Position numbers and translations under genes: made by a program
Notes under the pieces: model-generated
The model's input: only the letters and a program-made list of their open reading frames with translations
Told to the model about the DNA's origin: nothing
Databases searched by the model: none
Source: Frondihabitans sp. PhB188
Lineage (GTDB): Bacteria; Actinomycetota; Actinomycetes; Actinomycetales; Microbacteriaceae
NCBI RefSeq assembly: GCF_003752365.1
Contig: NZ_RJUO01000005.1
Span: 248,001 to 312,000, forward strand
Length of the DNA: 64,000 bases
Reading direction: 5' to 3'
Shown: one piece after another, positions 49,154-57,946 of the stretch
Position numbering within the stretch: position 1 is the first letter of the stretch
Layout of the letters: the number at the start of each line of letters is the position of its first letter

Positions 49154-50383
49154 TCAGTGCCCCAGCGGCGGCACCGTCCGCGGCCGCACCAGGATCCACA
49201 GGCTCAGGATCGCCACGGCGCTCGTGCACGCCATGACGGCGCCCATCGGAGCTGCGGTCGAGATGCCAATGACTCCGACGATGGGCGAGATGAGGCCGGC
49301 GAGCCCGAAGTTGAGGGCGCCGAGGAGGGAGGCGGCAGTTCCTGCCTCTTTGCCGTGGTTCGCCAGAGCGAGCACCTGCACCTGCGGGAAGGAGAAGCCG
49401 CACGACGCGATGAAGATCCACAGGGGCACGAGCACGCCGAGCAGGCCGACCTGGAGGGTGTCGAGAATGACGATAGTGAGGGCGGCGACCAGCATGGTGG
49501 CGGTGGAGCACGCGAGGATCCACTGCGGCCCGAAGCGCTGGGCCAGGCGCGCACTGATCTGCACGCCGACCACGATGCCGAGCGAGTTGACGGCGAACAG
49601 CAGGCCGTACTCCTGCGCCGAGAATCCGTACAGCGACTGGAACAGGAACGACGACGACGAGAGGTACGCGAACAGCCCCGAGAAGATCATGGCGCCCATG
49701 AGCGCGACGCCGACGAAGATGCGGTCGTGGAAGAGGATCCGGTACCGCTGCCGGAGCGTCGAGTGCCCCTGCTCGGCGCGGCGCTCCTTCGGCAGGGTCT
49801 CGACGATGAAGAAGACCGCCGCCACCACCACGAGCACCCCGTAGGCCGCGAGCACCGCGAAGATGCCGCGCCAGCTCGTGAAGCGCAGCAGCTGCGAGCC
49901 GATCACCGGCGCGAGGATCGGCGCCAGGCCGTTCACCAGTGCCAGGCGCGACAGCATGCGCACCAGCGGCTTGCCGCCGAAGAGGTCGCGCACCAGGGCC
50001 ATGGCGACGACACCGCCCGCCGCCGCTCCCATCCCCTGCAGAACCCGGAAGAGGCCCAGGAACTCGATGTTCGCCGCCGTGGCCGCCCCCACGCTCGCGC
50101 ACACGTGGAGCGAGCTCGCCACGATCAGGGGCAGCCGCCGCCCGACCTTGTCGCTCCACGGCCCGACCAGCAGCTGCCCGAGGCCGAACCCGATGGTCGT
50201 CGCAGTCAGCGTGAGCTGGACCGTCGCCGTCGTCACGCTGAAGTCGGACTCCAGCGCCGGAAACGCGGGCAGGTAGAGGTCGATCGTCGCCGGCCCCAGC
50301 GCCGTGAGGGCGCCGAGCACGACGATGTAGACCAGGCGCTGTCGCCGGGAGAGGGCGTCTCCCGGGTGCACGACGATTGTCAC
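49154..50383 (-). CDS. Bcr/CflA-type MFS multidrug efflux protein
   Basis: A 409-residue, 12-segment major facilitator. N-terminal LTALGPATIDLYLPAFPAL and the motif A region VGPWSDKVGRRLPL are typical of the Bcr/CflA drug:H+ antiporter branch. GTG at 50383 was chosen because AAAGGAG lies directly upstream; the frame continues 18 codons further without membrane-protein character. It is divergent from a TetR-type gene with a perfect 14-bp palindrome between them, the classic arrangement of a pump and its repressor. The substrate is unknown. Confidence 0.92.
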   Translation of the reverse strand: MTIVVHPGDALSRRQRLVYIVVLGALTALGPATIDLYLPAFPALESDFSVTTATVQLTLTATTIGFGLGQLLVGPWSDKVGRRLPLIVASSLHVCASVGAATAANIEFLGLFRVLQGMGAAAGGVVAMALVRDLFGGKPLVRMLSRLALVNGLAPILAPVIGSQLLRFTSWRGIFAVLAAYGVLVVVAAVFFIVETLPKERRAEQGHSTLRQRYRILFHDRIFVGVALMGAMIFSGLFAYLSSSSFLFQSLYGFSAQEYGLLFAVNSLGIVVGVQISARLAQRFGPQWILACSTATMLVAALTIVILDTLQVGLLGVLVPLWIFIASCGFSFPQVQVLALANHGKEAGTAASLLGALNFGLAGLISPIVGVIGISTAAPMGAVMACTSAVAILSLWILVRPRTVPPLGH

Positions 50384-50528
50384 GGAGCTCCTTTGCGCGG
50401 GCGGCGGTACTCGGCCGCGGAGAAGGGCCGGACGCACGGCAGGACGTCGCGGACCGCTCCTGGATCAGCGGGAGAAAGATGGGGGTGATCGGCGACAACT
50501 CGACGGTCGTCGTCCATCCAGAGTAGTG

Positions 50529-50542
50529 GCGATCCGGATCGC
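50529..50542. promoter_or_regulatory. candidate TetR operator GCGATCCGGATCGC
   Basis: A perfect 14-bp palindrome midway in the 246-bp space between the MFS and TetR genes. Its length and placement fit a homodimer binding site controlling both divergent promoters. TAGGCT at 50592-50597 may be the -10 of the regulator gene. Confidence 0.55.
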
Positions 50543-50629
50543 ACGACAGATGTCGGCGGGCGATCCTGCGTTAATTCTCGGCACCCGGCGTCTAGGCTCA
50601 GGGCCACCATAAAGCACCTGGAGGATCAC

Positions 50630-51196
50630 ATGGTTGATGCGAGAATCGTGCAGACGACGAAGTCATTGCACGCCGCCATCATCGAGCTTGCATCGGCTGC
50701 TCCCGTGTCGACGATCACCGTCGCCGACGTCACCCGCGCGGCGGGCATCAACCGGGCCACCTTCTACAGCCACGCGACTTCGCCCGGCGGGCTCCTCGCC
50801 GACGTGCTCACGCCCGAGCTCGACGCCATCCGCGAGAGCGACCTCGCCCTGCGCGAGGTCGGTGGACACTCGCCGGAGGAGATCTCGCGGAAGGGCATGG
50901 AGCGCGTCGTCGATCACGTGGTGAAGTACCGCGACATCTACCGGCTCGCGCTGCCCGACAACCTCGACGCGTCGACGCACCGGGTACTGGCTCGCCACTT
51001 CGAGGTGTCGTCGCTCCTGCACTTCGAGAACCGCATCTCGGACAGCCTGCCCGAAGCGATCTCCCCGCCCTTGGCGGCCGGCTTCATCGCTCACGGGCTC
51101 GTCGGCGTGATCGAGAACTGGCTCACCGGCAAGCGCACCAGCCGCAAGGTGCTCGTCGACAACATCATCCTGCTCCTGCCCGAATGGTGGGACTGA
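50630..51196 (+). CDS. TetR-family transcriptional regulator
   Basis: A 188-residue regulator. The N-terminal helix-turn-helix spans ~26-47 (STITVADVTRAAGINRATFY), and the remaining helices form a TetR_C-like ligand-binding domain. It probably represses the divergent MFS pump and itself, releasing DNA on binding a drug-like ligand. ATG follows CTGGAGG. It is convergent with the LCP gene, with nine bases between the stops. Confidence 0.92.
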   Translation: MVDARIVQTTKSLHAAIIELASAAPVSTITVADVTRAAGINRATFYSHATSPGGLLADVLTPELDAIRESDLALREVGGHSPEEISRKGMERVVDHVVKYRDIYRLALPDNLDASTHRVLARHFEVSSLLHFENRISDSLPEAISPPLAAGFIAHGLVGVIENWLTGKRTSRKVLVDNIILLLPEWWD

Positions 51197-51205
51197 CCGC
51201 AGGCG

Positions 51206-52285
51206 TCACTCGGCGAGACCACGGGCGTAGTCGGCCAGGGTGTCGGCCGCGAGCGCGGCTCGCACCTTCGACGTCGCCGCCGGATCGACCTTGACGATGG
51301 ACTGCGTGCCCACCATGCCGGTGCCGCCCGTCGGCAGCGTGAAGAAGTCGAAGTTCTTCAGGTCGGCTCCGCGCAGGCTGTAGGCCAGCGCTCCGGACTC
51401 GCGGAGCGTGAACCCGGCATCGACCGTCACGGTGCGCGAGGTCTCCCGGACGAACTCGACCAGGCTGGCAGGATCAGCCAGCACGTCCCGGCTCAGCGCC
51501 CGGCTCACGATGCCCTGCAGGAGAAGCTGCTGGTTCGTGACCCGCTGGTAGTCGCCGGTCGAGAAGGCGTAGCGCTCGCGCGCGAACGTGAGGGCTCGCT
51601 CGCCCTCGAGAGTGATCGGGCCGGCGGCGAAGAACCGGTCGTCGCCGCGGCTCGCCGTGAACGGCGTCGGGTTGTCGACTACCACGCCTCCTAGAGCCGT
51701 CGTCATGGCGGACAGCCCGGCGAAGTCGATGATCGCGACATGGTCGATGCGCGCGCCGAGGAGGTCTTCGAGCGTCTCGATGAGCAGGGCCGTGCCGCCG
51801 TGCGCGAGGGCGGCGTTGACCTTGGTCTCACCGTGGCCGGGAACGGGAACCCACAGGTCGCGCAGGATCGACATGACTGCGACATGCTGCCGGTCGGCCG
51901 AGACGTTCAGGAGCATGATCGTGTCGGCGCGCTGATTGCCGGAGCGCCCCTCGAGATCGGGTCGGCGCGAGTCGGAGCCGATGAGCAAAATGTTCTTCGC
52001 CCCGGTCGAGGCGGCAGGCCGCTTGCCCGAGGGGAACGCGGTGTCGTCGGCGATCGTCGTCAGATTGCCGCCGACGACGTCGTGCACGAAGAGCGCGCCG
52101 GCGGCCACGGCACTGCCCAAGAGGGCGACGACGATCAGGAGGGCGACGAGGACCCGGCGACGACGGCGCGAGCGGCGCTTGGTCACGCCGTCGCGACGAC
52201 GGCTGGAGCGGCTGGGGAGGATCTCGACTTCGGCTGTCGTCGGGCTCGGCGGGTTCTGCGGGCTCATCGGGTTCTGCGGGCTCAT
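51206..52285 (-). CDS. LytR-CpsA-Psr (LCP) family cell-wall ligase
   Basis: A 359-residue protein. A basic cytoplasmic N-terminus and one membrane segment (VLVALLIVVALLGSAVAAGA) precede the LCP domain. Conserved arginines and aspartates appear in LLIGSDSRRPDLEGRSGNQRADTIML and SILRDLWVPVPGHG, with the LTFARERY and QLLLQGIV blocks after them. LCP proteins transfer glycopolymers from undecaprenyl carriers to peptidoglycan. The ATG at 52285 lies five bases after the stop of the sugar transferase gene. The N-terminus starts with a tandem MSPQNP repeat, from an 18-bp DNA duplication. Confidence 0.92.
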   Translation of the reverse strand: MSPQNPMSPQNPPSPTTAEVEILPSRSSRRRDGVTKRRSRRRRRVLVALLIVVALLGSAVAAGALFVHDVVGGNLTTIADDTAFPSGKRPAASTGAKNILLIGSDSRRPDLEGRSGNQRADTIMLLNVSADRQHVAVMSILRDLWVPVPGHGETKVNAALAHGGTALLIETLEDLLGARIDHVAIIDFAGLSAMTTALGGVVVDNPTPFTASRGDDRFFAAGPITLEGERALTFARERYAFSTGDYQRVTNQQLLLQGIVSRALSRDVLADPASLVEFVRETSRTVTVDAGFTLRESGALAYSLRGADLKNFDFFTLPTGGTGMVGTQSIVKVDPAATSKVRAALAADTLADYARGLAE

Positions 52286-52290
52286 CGGGG

Positions 52291-52986
52291 TCAGTACGCC
52301 CCCACCGGCAGCACCACGGCTCGCACGGTGCGGGCGAGGATGACGACGTCGTAGCGGAGGTTCCAGTTGTCGACGTAGTGGATGTCGAGGTCGAGCCCGG
52401 CCTCCCATGAGAGGGTGCTGCGCCCGCCGACCTGCCACGCTCCGGTCATGCCCGGAACCGCTTCGAGGCGGCGGACGGCTCGGGCGCAGTACTCGTCGAC
52501 CTCGCACGAGAGGGCCGGTCGGGGCCCGACCAGGCTCATGTCGCCGAGGAGCACATTGACGAGCTGCGGCAGCTCGTCGATCGAGAACCGTCTGAGGACG
52601 CGGCCCACCGGCGTGATGCGAGGGTCGTCGATCATCTTGAAGAGCGGACCCTCGATCGTCGTGCGCTTCTTGAGCTCGTCCAGACGACGATCGGCGTCGG
52701 CGTACATGGTGCGGAACTTGAGGATCTCGAAGGGGCGGCCGTCGAGGCCGATTCGCTCCTGCCGGTAGATGGCCGGACCGCGGCTCGTGAGACGGATGAC
52801 CGCCGCGACGACGAGCATGGGGAGCAGCAGCAAGAGGAGTCCGAAGGCGGAGCCGGCGAGGTCGACGGCGCGCTTGGGCACGGAGTCGCTCGAACGGGAG
52901 GCCCTGTCGACGAAGCTGATCGGTGCGGAAGCGTCAGCAGGAGGGGCGGCGCTGATCGGGCGCGGAGCGCGGGTTGCGAGAGACAC
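52291..52986 (-). CDS. undecaprenyl-phosphate sugar phosphotransferase
   Basis: A 231-residue bacterial sugar transferase (WbaP/EPS initiating family). A single N-terminal membrane helix (LAGSAFGLLLLLLPMLVVAA) precedes the catalytic domain with GLDGRPFEILKFRTM, FSIDELPQLVNVLLGDMSLV and GPRP, and PGMTGAWQVGGRS. It lacks the upstream membrane domain of full-length enzymes. It starts a surface glycopolymer chain on the lipid carrier, and the LCP ligase next to it would attach the finished chain. GTG at 52986 has CGAGG in front; a TTG ten codons upstream is an alternative. Confidence 0.9.
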   Translation of the reverse strand: MSLATRAPRPISAAPPADASAPISFVDRASRSSDSVPKRAVDLAGSAFGLLLLLLPMLVVAAVIRLTSRGPAIYRQERIGLDGRPFEILKFRTMYADADRRLDELKKRTTIEGPLFKMIDDPRITPVGRVLRRFSIDELPQLVNVLLGDMSLVGPRPALSCEVDEYCARAVRRLEAVPGMTGAWQVGGRSTLSWEAGLDLDIHYVDNWNLRYDVVILARTVRAVVLPVGAY

Positions 52987-53074
52987 AGAAACCTCGAATC
53001 GAATGCGAAATATCAAATCCGAGACTAGGCCAATTCGCCCTCGATATCAATACCTGACATGTCGGGTTCGGATA

Positions 53075-53106
53075 CGAAAAAGGGCCCGCTCACGAGGAGC
53101 GGGCCC
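53075..53106 (-). terminator. intrinsic terminator of cbs-metB
   Basis: GGGCCCGCTC pairs perfectly with GAGCGGGCCC (loop of five) at 53082-53106, followed by TTTTT on the minus strand. It lies 20 bases after the metB stop. Confidence 0.95.
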
Positions 53107-53125
53107 AGGGGTGCTGCTGCGGGTC

Positions 53126-54277
53126 TCAGCCGAGGCGGCCGAGCGCCCCGTCGACGTCGGCGAGGAGGTCGTCGATCGACTCGATCCCGACCGAGAGGCG
53201 GATGACGTTCTCGGGGACGGCGAGCTCGGTCCCCTTCACCGATGCGTGGGTCATCTCGGACGGGTAGCCGATGAGCGACTCGACGCCGCCCAGCGACTCG
53301 GCGAGCTGGAACACCTCGGTCGACTCGGCGAAGGTGCGGGCCGCCGCGGGACCGCCGGCCAGCGCGACCGAGAGCATGCCGCCGAAGCGCTTCATCTGAC
53401 GTGAGGCGAGCTCGTGGCCGGGGTGCGTCGCGAGGCCGGGGTAGAAGACGGTCTCGACGGCAGGGTGCTCCACGAGGGCCTCGGCGATGGCCTGCGCGTT
53501 CGACGAGTGGCGGTCCATGCGGACGCCGAGGGTCTTGATGCCGCGGATCGTGAGCCAGGCCTCCATCGGGGCCGAGATGGCGCCGACGCCGAACTGGATG
53601 AAGCCGATCTTCGACGCGAGCTCGTCGTCGTTCACGACGAGGGCGCCGCCGAGGGTGTCGGAGTGGCCGCCGAGGTACTTGGTCGTCGAGTGCACCACGA
53701 CGTCCGCACCGAGGGCGAGGGGCTGCTGCACGTATGGCGACGCGAAGGTGTTGTCGACCACGACGAGAGCGCCGGCGGCGTGGCCGATCTCGGCCAGCCC
53801 CGCGATGTCGGTGATCTTCATCAGCGGGTTGCTGGGCGTCTCGACCCACAGGACGGTGGTCTCGCCGGGGCGGGCGGCGGCACGCACCGCGTCGAGGTCG
53901 CTCATGTCGACGGTCTCGAGCGTGACGCCCCAGGCCGCCCAGACCCGGTTCACGAGACGGTGGGTGCCGCCGTACACGTCGTTGCCCATCACCACTCGTG
54001 AGCCGGGGGCCAGGACGGCCCGCAGCAGGCTGTCCTCGGCGGCGAGGCCCGACGAGAAGCTGAACGCCGCCGAACCGCCCTCGAGGCTCGCGAGGACTGT
54101 CTGGAGCGACTCGCGCGTGGGGTTGGCCGAGCGGCCGTACTCGTAGCCGCCGCGGAAGCCGCCGATGCCGTCCTGGACGAAGGTGGACGTCTGGTAGATC
54201 GGCGGGATGATCGCGCCGGTCGTGGGGTCGAACGCCTGGCCGTCGTGGATGGCGCGGGTCTCGAAGTCGTGGCTCAC
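53126..54277 (-). CDS. metB: cystathionine gamma-synthase/lyase (Cys/Met metabolism PLP enzyme)
   Basis: A 383-residue PLP enzyme. It opens ETRAIHDGQAFDPTTGAIIPPIY, and the PLP-binding lysine lies in HSTTKYLGGHSD (~201). Other fold-type I marks are YGRSANPTRESL, VDNTFASPY and the C-terminal RLSVGIESIDDLLADV. Next to cystathionine beta-synthase it could work as gamma-lyase in reverse transsulfuration (homocysteine to cysteine) or as gamma-synthase in methionine synthesis; sequence alone does not decide. The gene lies 37 bases after cbs and ends at a strong terminator, so the two form an operon. Confidence 0.93.
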   Translation of the reverse strand: MSHDFETRAIHDGQAFDPTTGAIIPPIYQTSTFVQDGIGGFRGGYEYGRSANPTRESLQTVLASLEGGSAAFSFSSGLAAEDSLLRAVLAPGSRVVMGNDVYGGTHRLVNRVWAAWGVTLETVDMSDLDAVRAAARPGETTVLWVETPSNPLMKITDIAGLAEIGHAAGALVVVDNTFASPYVQQPLALGADVVVHSTTKYLGGHSDTLGGALVVNDDELASKIGFIQFGVGAISAPMEAWLTIRGIKTLGVRMDRHSSNAQAIAEALVEHPAVETVFYPGLATHPGHELASRQMKRFGGMLSVALAGGPAAARTFAESTEVFQLAESLGGVESLIGYPSEMTHASVKGTELAVPENVIRLSVGIESIDDLLADVDGALGRLG

Positions 54278-54314
54278 AGGGGTACCTCGGGGTTCGGTCG
54301 AGCAGGAACAGGGA

Positions 54315-55682
54315 TTATTCGGACAGGAAGGCGAGGAGGTCGTGACGCGTCACGACCGCGGCCGGTTTGCCGTCCGTCGTCACGAGCAGGGCGTCGTTCT
54401 TCTCGAGCGCGCGCCGCGCGACCGAGACCGACTCGTTGAGGCCGATCAGGGCGAGCGGCGGCCCGATGAACGTGGCGACCGGGTCGGTCATCTGGGCCTG
54501 GCCCGAGAAGACCTGCTCCAGGAGCGCGCGCTCCTCGACGGCGCCGACGACCTCGCCGATGACGACCGGCGGCTCGGCCGACAGCACCGGCATCTGCGAC
54601 ACACCGTACTTCGACATGATCTGGACGACGTCGCGGACGGTATCGGACGGGTGGGCGTGCACGAGGTCGGGCAGCTCGCCGCTCTTCGAGGCGATGAGGT
54701 CTGAGACGGTGGTCTCGTCGCTCTCTTCGCTGAAGCCGTACGAGCGCATCCAGCGGTCGTTGAAGATCTTGCCGAGGTAGCCGCGGCCCGAGTCGGGCAG
54801 CAGCACGACCACGATGTCGTCGGGTCCGAGCTCGCGGGCCACGTCGAGGGCGGCGGCGACGGCCATGCCGCTCGATCCTCCGACCAGCAGCCCCTCTTCG
54901 CGGGCGAGACGGCGCGTGATGTCGAACGACCGGGCGTCCGACACGGCGATGATCCGGTCGACGACGGAGCCGTCGTAGGCGCCGGGCCAGAAGTCCTCGC
55001 CCACTCCCTCGACCAGGTAGGGGCGACCGGTGCCGCCTGAGTAGACGCTGCCCTCGGGGTCTGCGCCGACGATGGTGATGGCGCCCTCGGAGGCCTCCTT
55101 CAGGAAGCGACCGGTGCCGCTGATCGTGCCGCCGGTGCCGACTCCGGCGACGAAGTGCGTGATGCGCCCGTCGGTGTCGCGCCAGATCTCGGGGCCGGTG
55201 GTCTCGTAGTGGCTGAGCGGGCCGTTCGGGTTCTCGTACTGGTTCGGCTTGAAGGCACCGGGGATCTCGCTCACGAGGCGGTCGGAGACGCTGTAGTACG
55301 ACTCGGGGCTGTCGGGAGCGACGGCGGTCGGCGTGACGATGATCTCGGCACCGTAGGCGGTGAGCACGTTGCGCTTGTCTTCGCCGACCTTGTCGGGCAG
55401 CACGAAGACGCAGCGGTAGCCGCGCTGCTGGGCGACCAGGGCGAGCCCCACACCGGTGTTGCCGCTGGTCGGCTCGACGATCGTGCCACCGGGCTTCAGC
55501 AGTCCGTCTCGCTCGGCGGCGTCGATGATGCGCGTCGCGATGCGGTCTTTCGACGACCCGCCCGGGTTCAGGTACTCGACCTTGACGAGGACGGTGGCGC
55601 TGATGCCCTCCGTCAGCCGATTGAGCTTCACGAGCGGGGTGTTGCCGACGAGGTCGATGACGGAGTCCGCGTACTTCACCAC
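54315..55682 (-). CDS. cbs: cystathionine beta-synthase
   Basis: A 455-residue fold-type II PLP enzyme joining serine and homocysteine. The PLP lysine is in NPGGSSKDRIA (~44), followed by EPTSGNTGVGLALVA (~70) and the phosphate loop GVGTGGTISGTG (~180). Two C-terminal CBS domains (~340-395 and ~400-455) distinguish it from CysK and may bind adenosyl ligands. There are two tandem GTG codons at 55682 and 55679; either could start translation. Operon with metB. Confidence 0.95.
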   Translation of the reverse strand: MVKYADSVIDLVGNTPLVKLNRLTEGISATVLVKVEYLNPGGSSKDRIATRIIDAAERDGLLKPGGTIVEPTSGNTGVGLALVAQQRGYRCVFVLPDKVGEDKRNVLTAYGAEIIVTPTAVAPDSPESYYSVSDRLVSEIPGAFKPNQYENPNGPLSHYETTGPEIWRDTDGRITHFVAGVGTGGTISGTGRFLKEASEGAITIVGADPEGSVYSGGTGRPYLVEGVGEDFWPGAYDGSVVDRIIAVSDARSFDITRRLAREEGLLVGGSSGMAVAAALDVARELGPDDIVVVLLPDSGRGYLGKIFNDRWMRSYGFSEESDETTVSDLIASKSGELPDLVHAHPSDTVRDVVQIMSKYGVSQMPVLSAEPPVVIGEVVGAVEERALLEQVFSGQAQMTDPVATFIGPPLALIGLNESVSVARRALEKNDALLVTTDGKPAAVVTRHDLLAFLSE

Positions 55683-55834
55683 TCGAGTCTACCGAGGGGT
55701 GCCTGTCGGCAGGGGGCTGTTACGCCGACGGACGAATCGCGAGCGTCGGCGCGTCCTCGATCGACGCGACTTCGGCATCGTGCGGTCACGCGAACGGCTC
55801 TCGGCACCACGGAGGACACCCAGCGTCCCGAAGG

Positions 55835-57727
55835 TCAGAGCGGGACGTTCGCCTGCTGCTCGTAGAGCTCCGTGTACAGGCCTCCGAGGGCGACCAGCTC
55901 GTCGTGCGTACCCCGTTCGACGATGCGGCCCGCCCGGACGACGAAGATCACGTCGGCCGCGCGGACGGTCGACAGGCGGTGCGCTATCGAGATCGTGGTG
56001 CGCCCGCGCGAGGCGTTGTCGAGCGCCGCCTGCACGATGCGCTCCGACACCGAGTCGAGCGCGCTGGTCGCCTCGTCGAGCACCAGCACTGCGGGGTCTT
56101 TCAGGAGCACGCGCGCGATGGCCAGCCGCTGCTTCTCGCCGCCCGAGAGCCGGTAGCCGCGCTCCCCCACGAGCGTCTCGTACCCCTCGGGGAAGGAGGC
56201 GATCGTCTCGTGGATGTTCGCCTGGCGCGCTGCGTCCTCGAGCTGCTCCTGAGAGGCGCCCGGCCGCGCGTAGCGGAGGTTCTCGGCGATCGTGGCGTGG
56301 AAGAGGTAGGTCTCCTGGCTGACGATGCCTATGTTCGAGACGAGGTCGTCCTGGCCGAGGTCGCGCACGTCGACTCCGGCGAAGCGCACGCTGCCCCCGG
56401 ACGCCTCGTAGAACCGCGGGATCAGATACGAGACCGTGGTCTTGCCGGCGCCGGAAGGGCCGACGAAGGCGGCGAACTGGCCCGGCTCGATATCGAACGT
56501 GAGTCCGGCGAGGGTCCGGGCTCCGGGCTCGGCGTCCGGGTAGGCGAACGTGACGTCGTCGAACTCGACGCGCCCCAGCTGCGACCGGTCGACCCGCTCG
56601 GGCACAGCAGGCTCGCGGATCGCGGGCGTCAGGTCGAGGTACTCGAAGATCCGGGCGAAGAGGGCGCTTGACGTCTGGATGTCGAGCGCCACCCGCAGCA
56701 GCGCCATGAGCGGGAACGTCAGACGGGCCTGGACGGTGGTGAACGCGACGATCGTCCCGGCAGTCACGTCGACGCCGCCCTGGATCAGGTAGGCGGCGAC
56801 GATGTAGATCACGGCGGGGATGATCGACAGGAAGATCTGCACGGTCGCGAAGAACCCCTGGCCGCTCATCGTCTGCCGCACCTGCAGGCCGATCTGCGTG
56901 CGGTTCTCGTTCGCGTAGCGCTCGACCTCGGTGCGCTGCTGATTGAAGGCCTTCGCGAGCAGGATCCCGGACACGCTGAGCGTCTCCTGCGTGATGGCCG
57001 TCATGTCCGACAGCGACTCCTGCGTCTGAGTGGCGATCCGCGCCCGGACCTGGCCCACGCGCCGCTGCGCGACGACGAGCACCGGCAGCAGGATCACGGC
57101 CACGACGGTCATCTGCCACGACAGCAGCAGCATCGCCACGAACGCCGCGATCACCGTGACCGTGTTGCCGAGGATGCTCGAGACCGTGTTGCTCAGGACA
57201 TTGGCCACGCCGCCCACGTCGTTCTGCAGGCGCGACTGGATGATCCCCGTCTTGGTGCGGGTGAAGAACGCGAGCTCCATGCGCTGCAGGTGTCCGAACA
57301 GGCGGATGCGGAGCGCACCCATCACCTTGTTGCCCACGGTGGCCGTCAGGTAGGTCTGCCAAACGCCGAGACCGGCCGACAGGATCCAGAGGCCGACCAT
57401 GGCGCCGACGAGGCGCATGAGCACGGGGATGTTCGGGCCGCCGGCCGGGAAGAGGCCCCTGTCGAAGGCCTGCTGGGTCAGGAGCGGGGGCAGGACGCTG
57501 ATCGCCGCCGACACGAGCACCAGCACGACTGTCACGATGAGCGCCCGCCGATGCGGCTGGAACAGGCTGCGGATCCGCCGGAACAGGTCGGGGATCTTCG
57601 GGGCGTCCGCATTGGCCGCCTTCTGCGCCCGGGCATCGGCGGCCGATACTCGCCCGGGGCCGCCCGGTCGGCCGCCGCCGCCGCCTCGCATGCCGCCGCC
57701 CGAGGCGATCTGATCCATCCTGCTCAC
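55835..57727 (-). CDS. ABC exporter, fused membrane and ATPase domains
   Basis: A 630-residue half-transporter. After a Gly-rich N-terminus, six membrane segments span ~55-340 (ALIVTVVLVLVSAAISVL; VTVIAAFVAMLLLSWQMTVV). The nucleotide-binding domain has Walker A VGPSGAGKTTVS (~412), signature LSGGEKQRLAIA (~512) and Walker B AVLVLDEATSALD (~533). This is the MsbA/LmrA-like multidrug or lipid exporter type; the substrate is unknown. GTG at 57727 is the annotated start, with an in-frame ATG three codons later. It is divergent from the LuxR-type gene. Confidence 0.93.
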   Translation of the reverse strand: MSRMDQIASGGGMRGGGGGRPGGPGRVSAADARAQKAANADAPKIPDLFRRIRSLFQPHRRALIVTVVLVLVSAAISVLPPLLTQQAFDRGLFPAGGPNIPVLMRLVGAMVGLWILSAGLGVWQTYLTATVGNKVMGALRIRLFGHLQRMELAFFTRTKTGIIQSRLQNDVGGVANVLSNTVSSILGNTVTVIAAFVAMLLLSWQMTVVAVILLPVLVVAQRRVGQVRARIATQTQESLSDMTAITQETLSVSGILLAKAFNQQRTEVERYANENRTQIGLQVRQTMSGQGFFATVQIFLSIIPAVIYIVAAYLIQGGVDVTAGTIVAFTTVQARLTFPLMALLRVALDIQTSSALFARIFEYLDLTPAIREPAVPERVDRSQLGRVEFDDVTFAYPDAEPGARTLAGLTFDIEPGQFAAFVGPSGAGKTTVSYLIPRFYEASGGSVRFAGVDVRDLGQDDLVSNIGIVSQETYLFHATIAENLRYARPGASQEQLEDAARQANIHETIASFPEGYETLVGERGYRLSGGEKQRLAIARVLLKDPAVLVLDEATSALDSVSERIVQAALDNASRGRTTISIAHRLSTVRAADVIFVVRAGRIVERGTHDELVALGGLYTELYEQQANVPL

Positions 57728-57946
57728 CGGCTCACAGTACGCCCGCTGCGATGACCCCAGTTCTGGCCGATGTGCGAAAAGCTCCCGGTGGAAAGAAATC
57801 TCAGTTTATGATGTTGTCGGGCAGTGGCCCGAAGCAGGGGGTAGATCGAGGTCTCTCCCGTCAGGACGATCCGCCCGAAGCACGATCGTCGCCTTCGGAT
57901 CGCGTCCAACGAGCTGCATTCCCCGTCCCGACCGGGGAACTACCCG

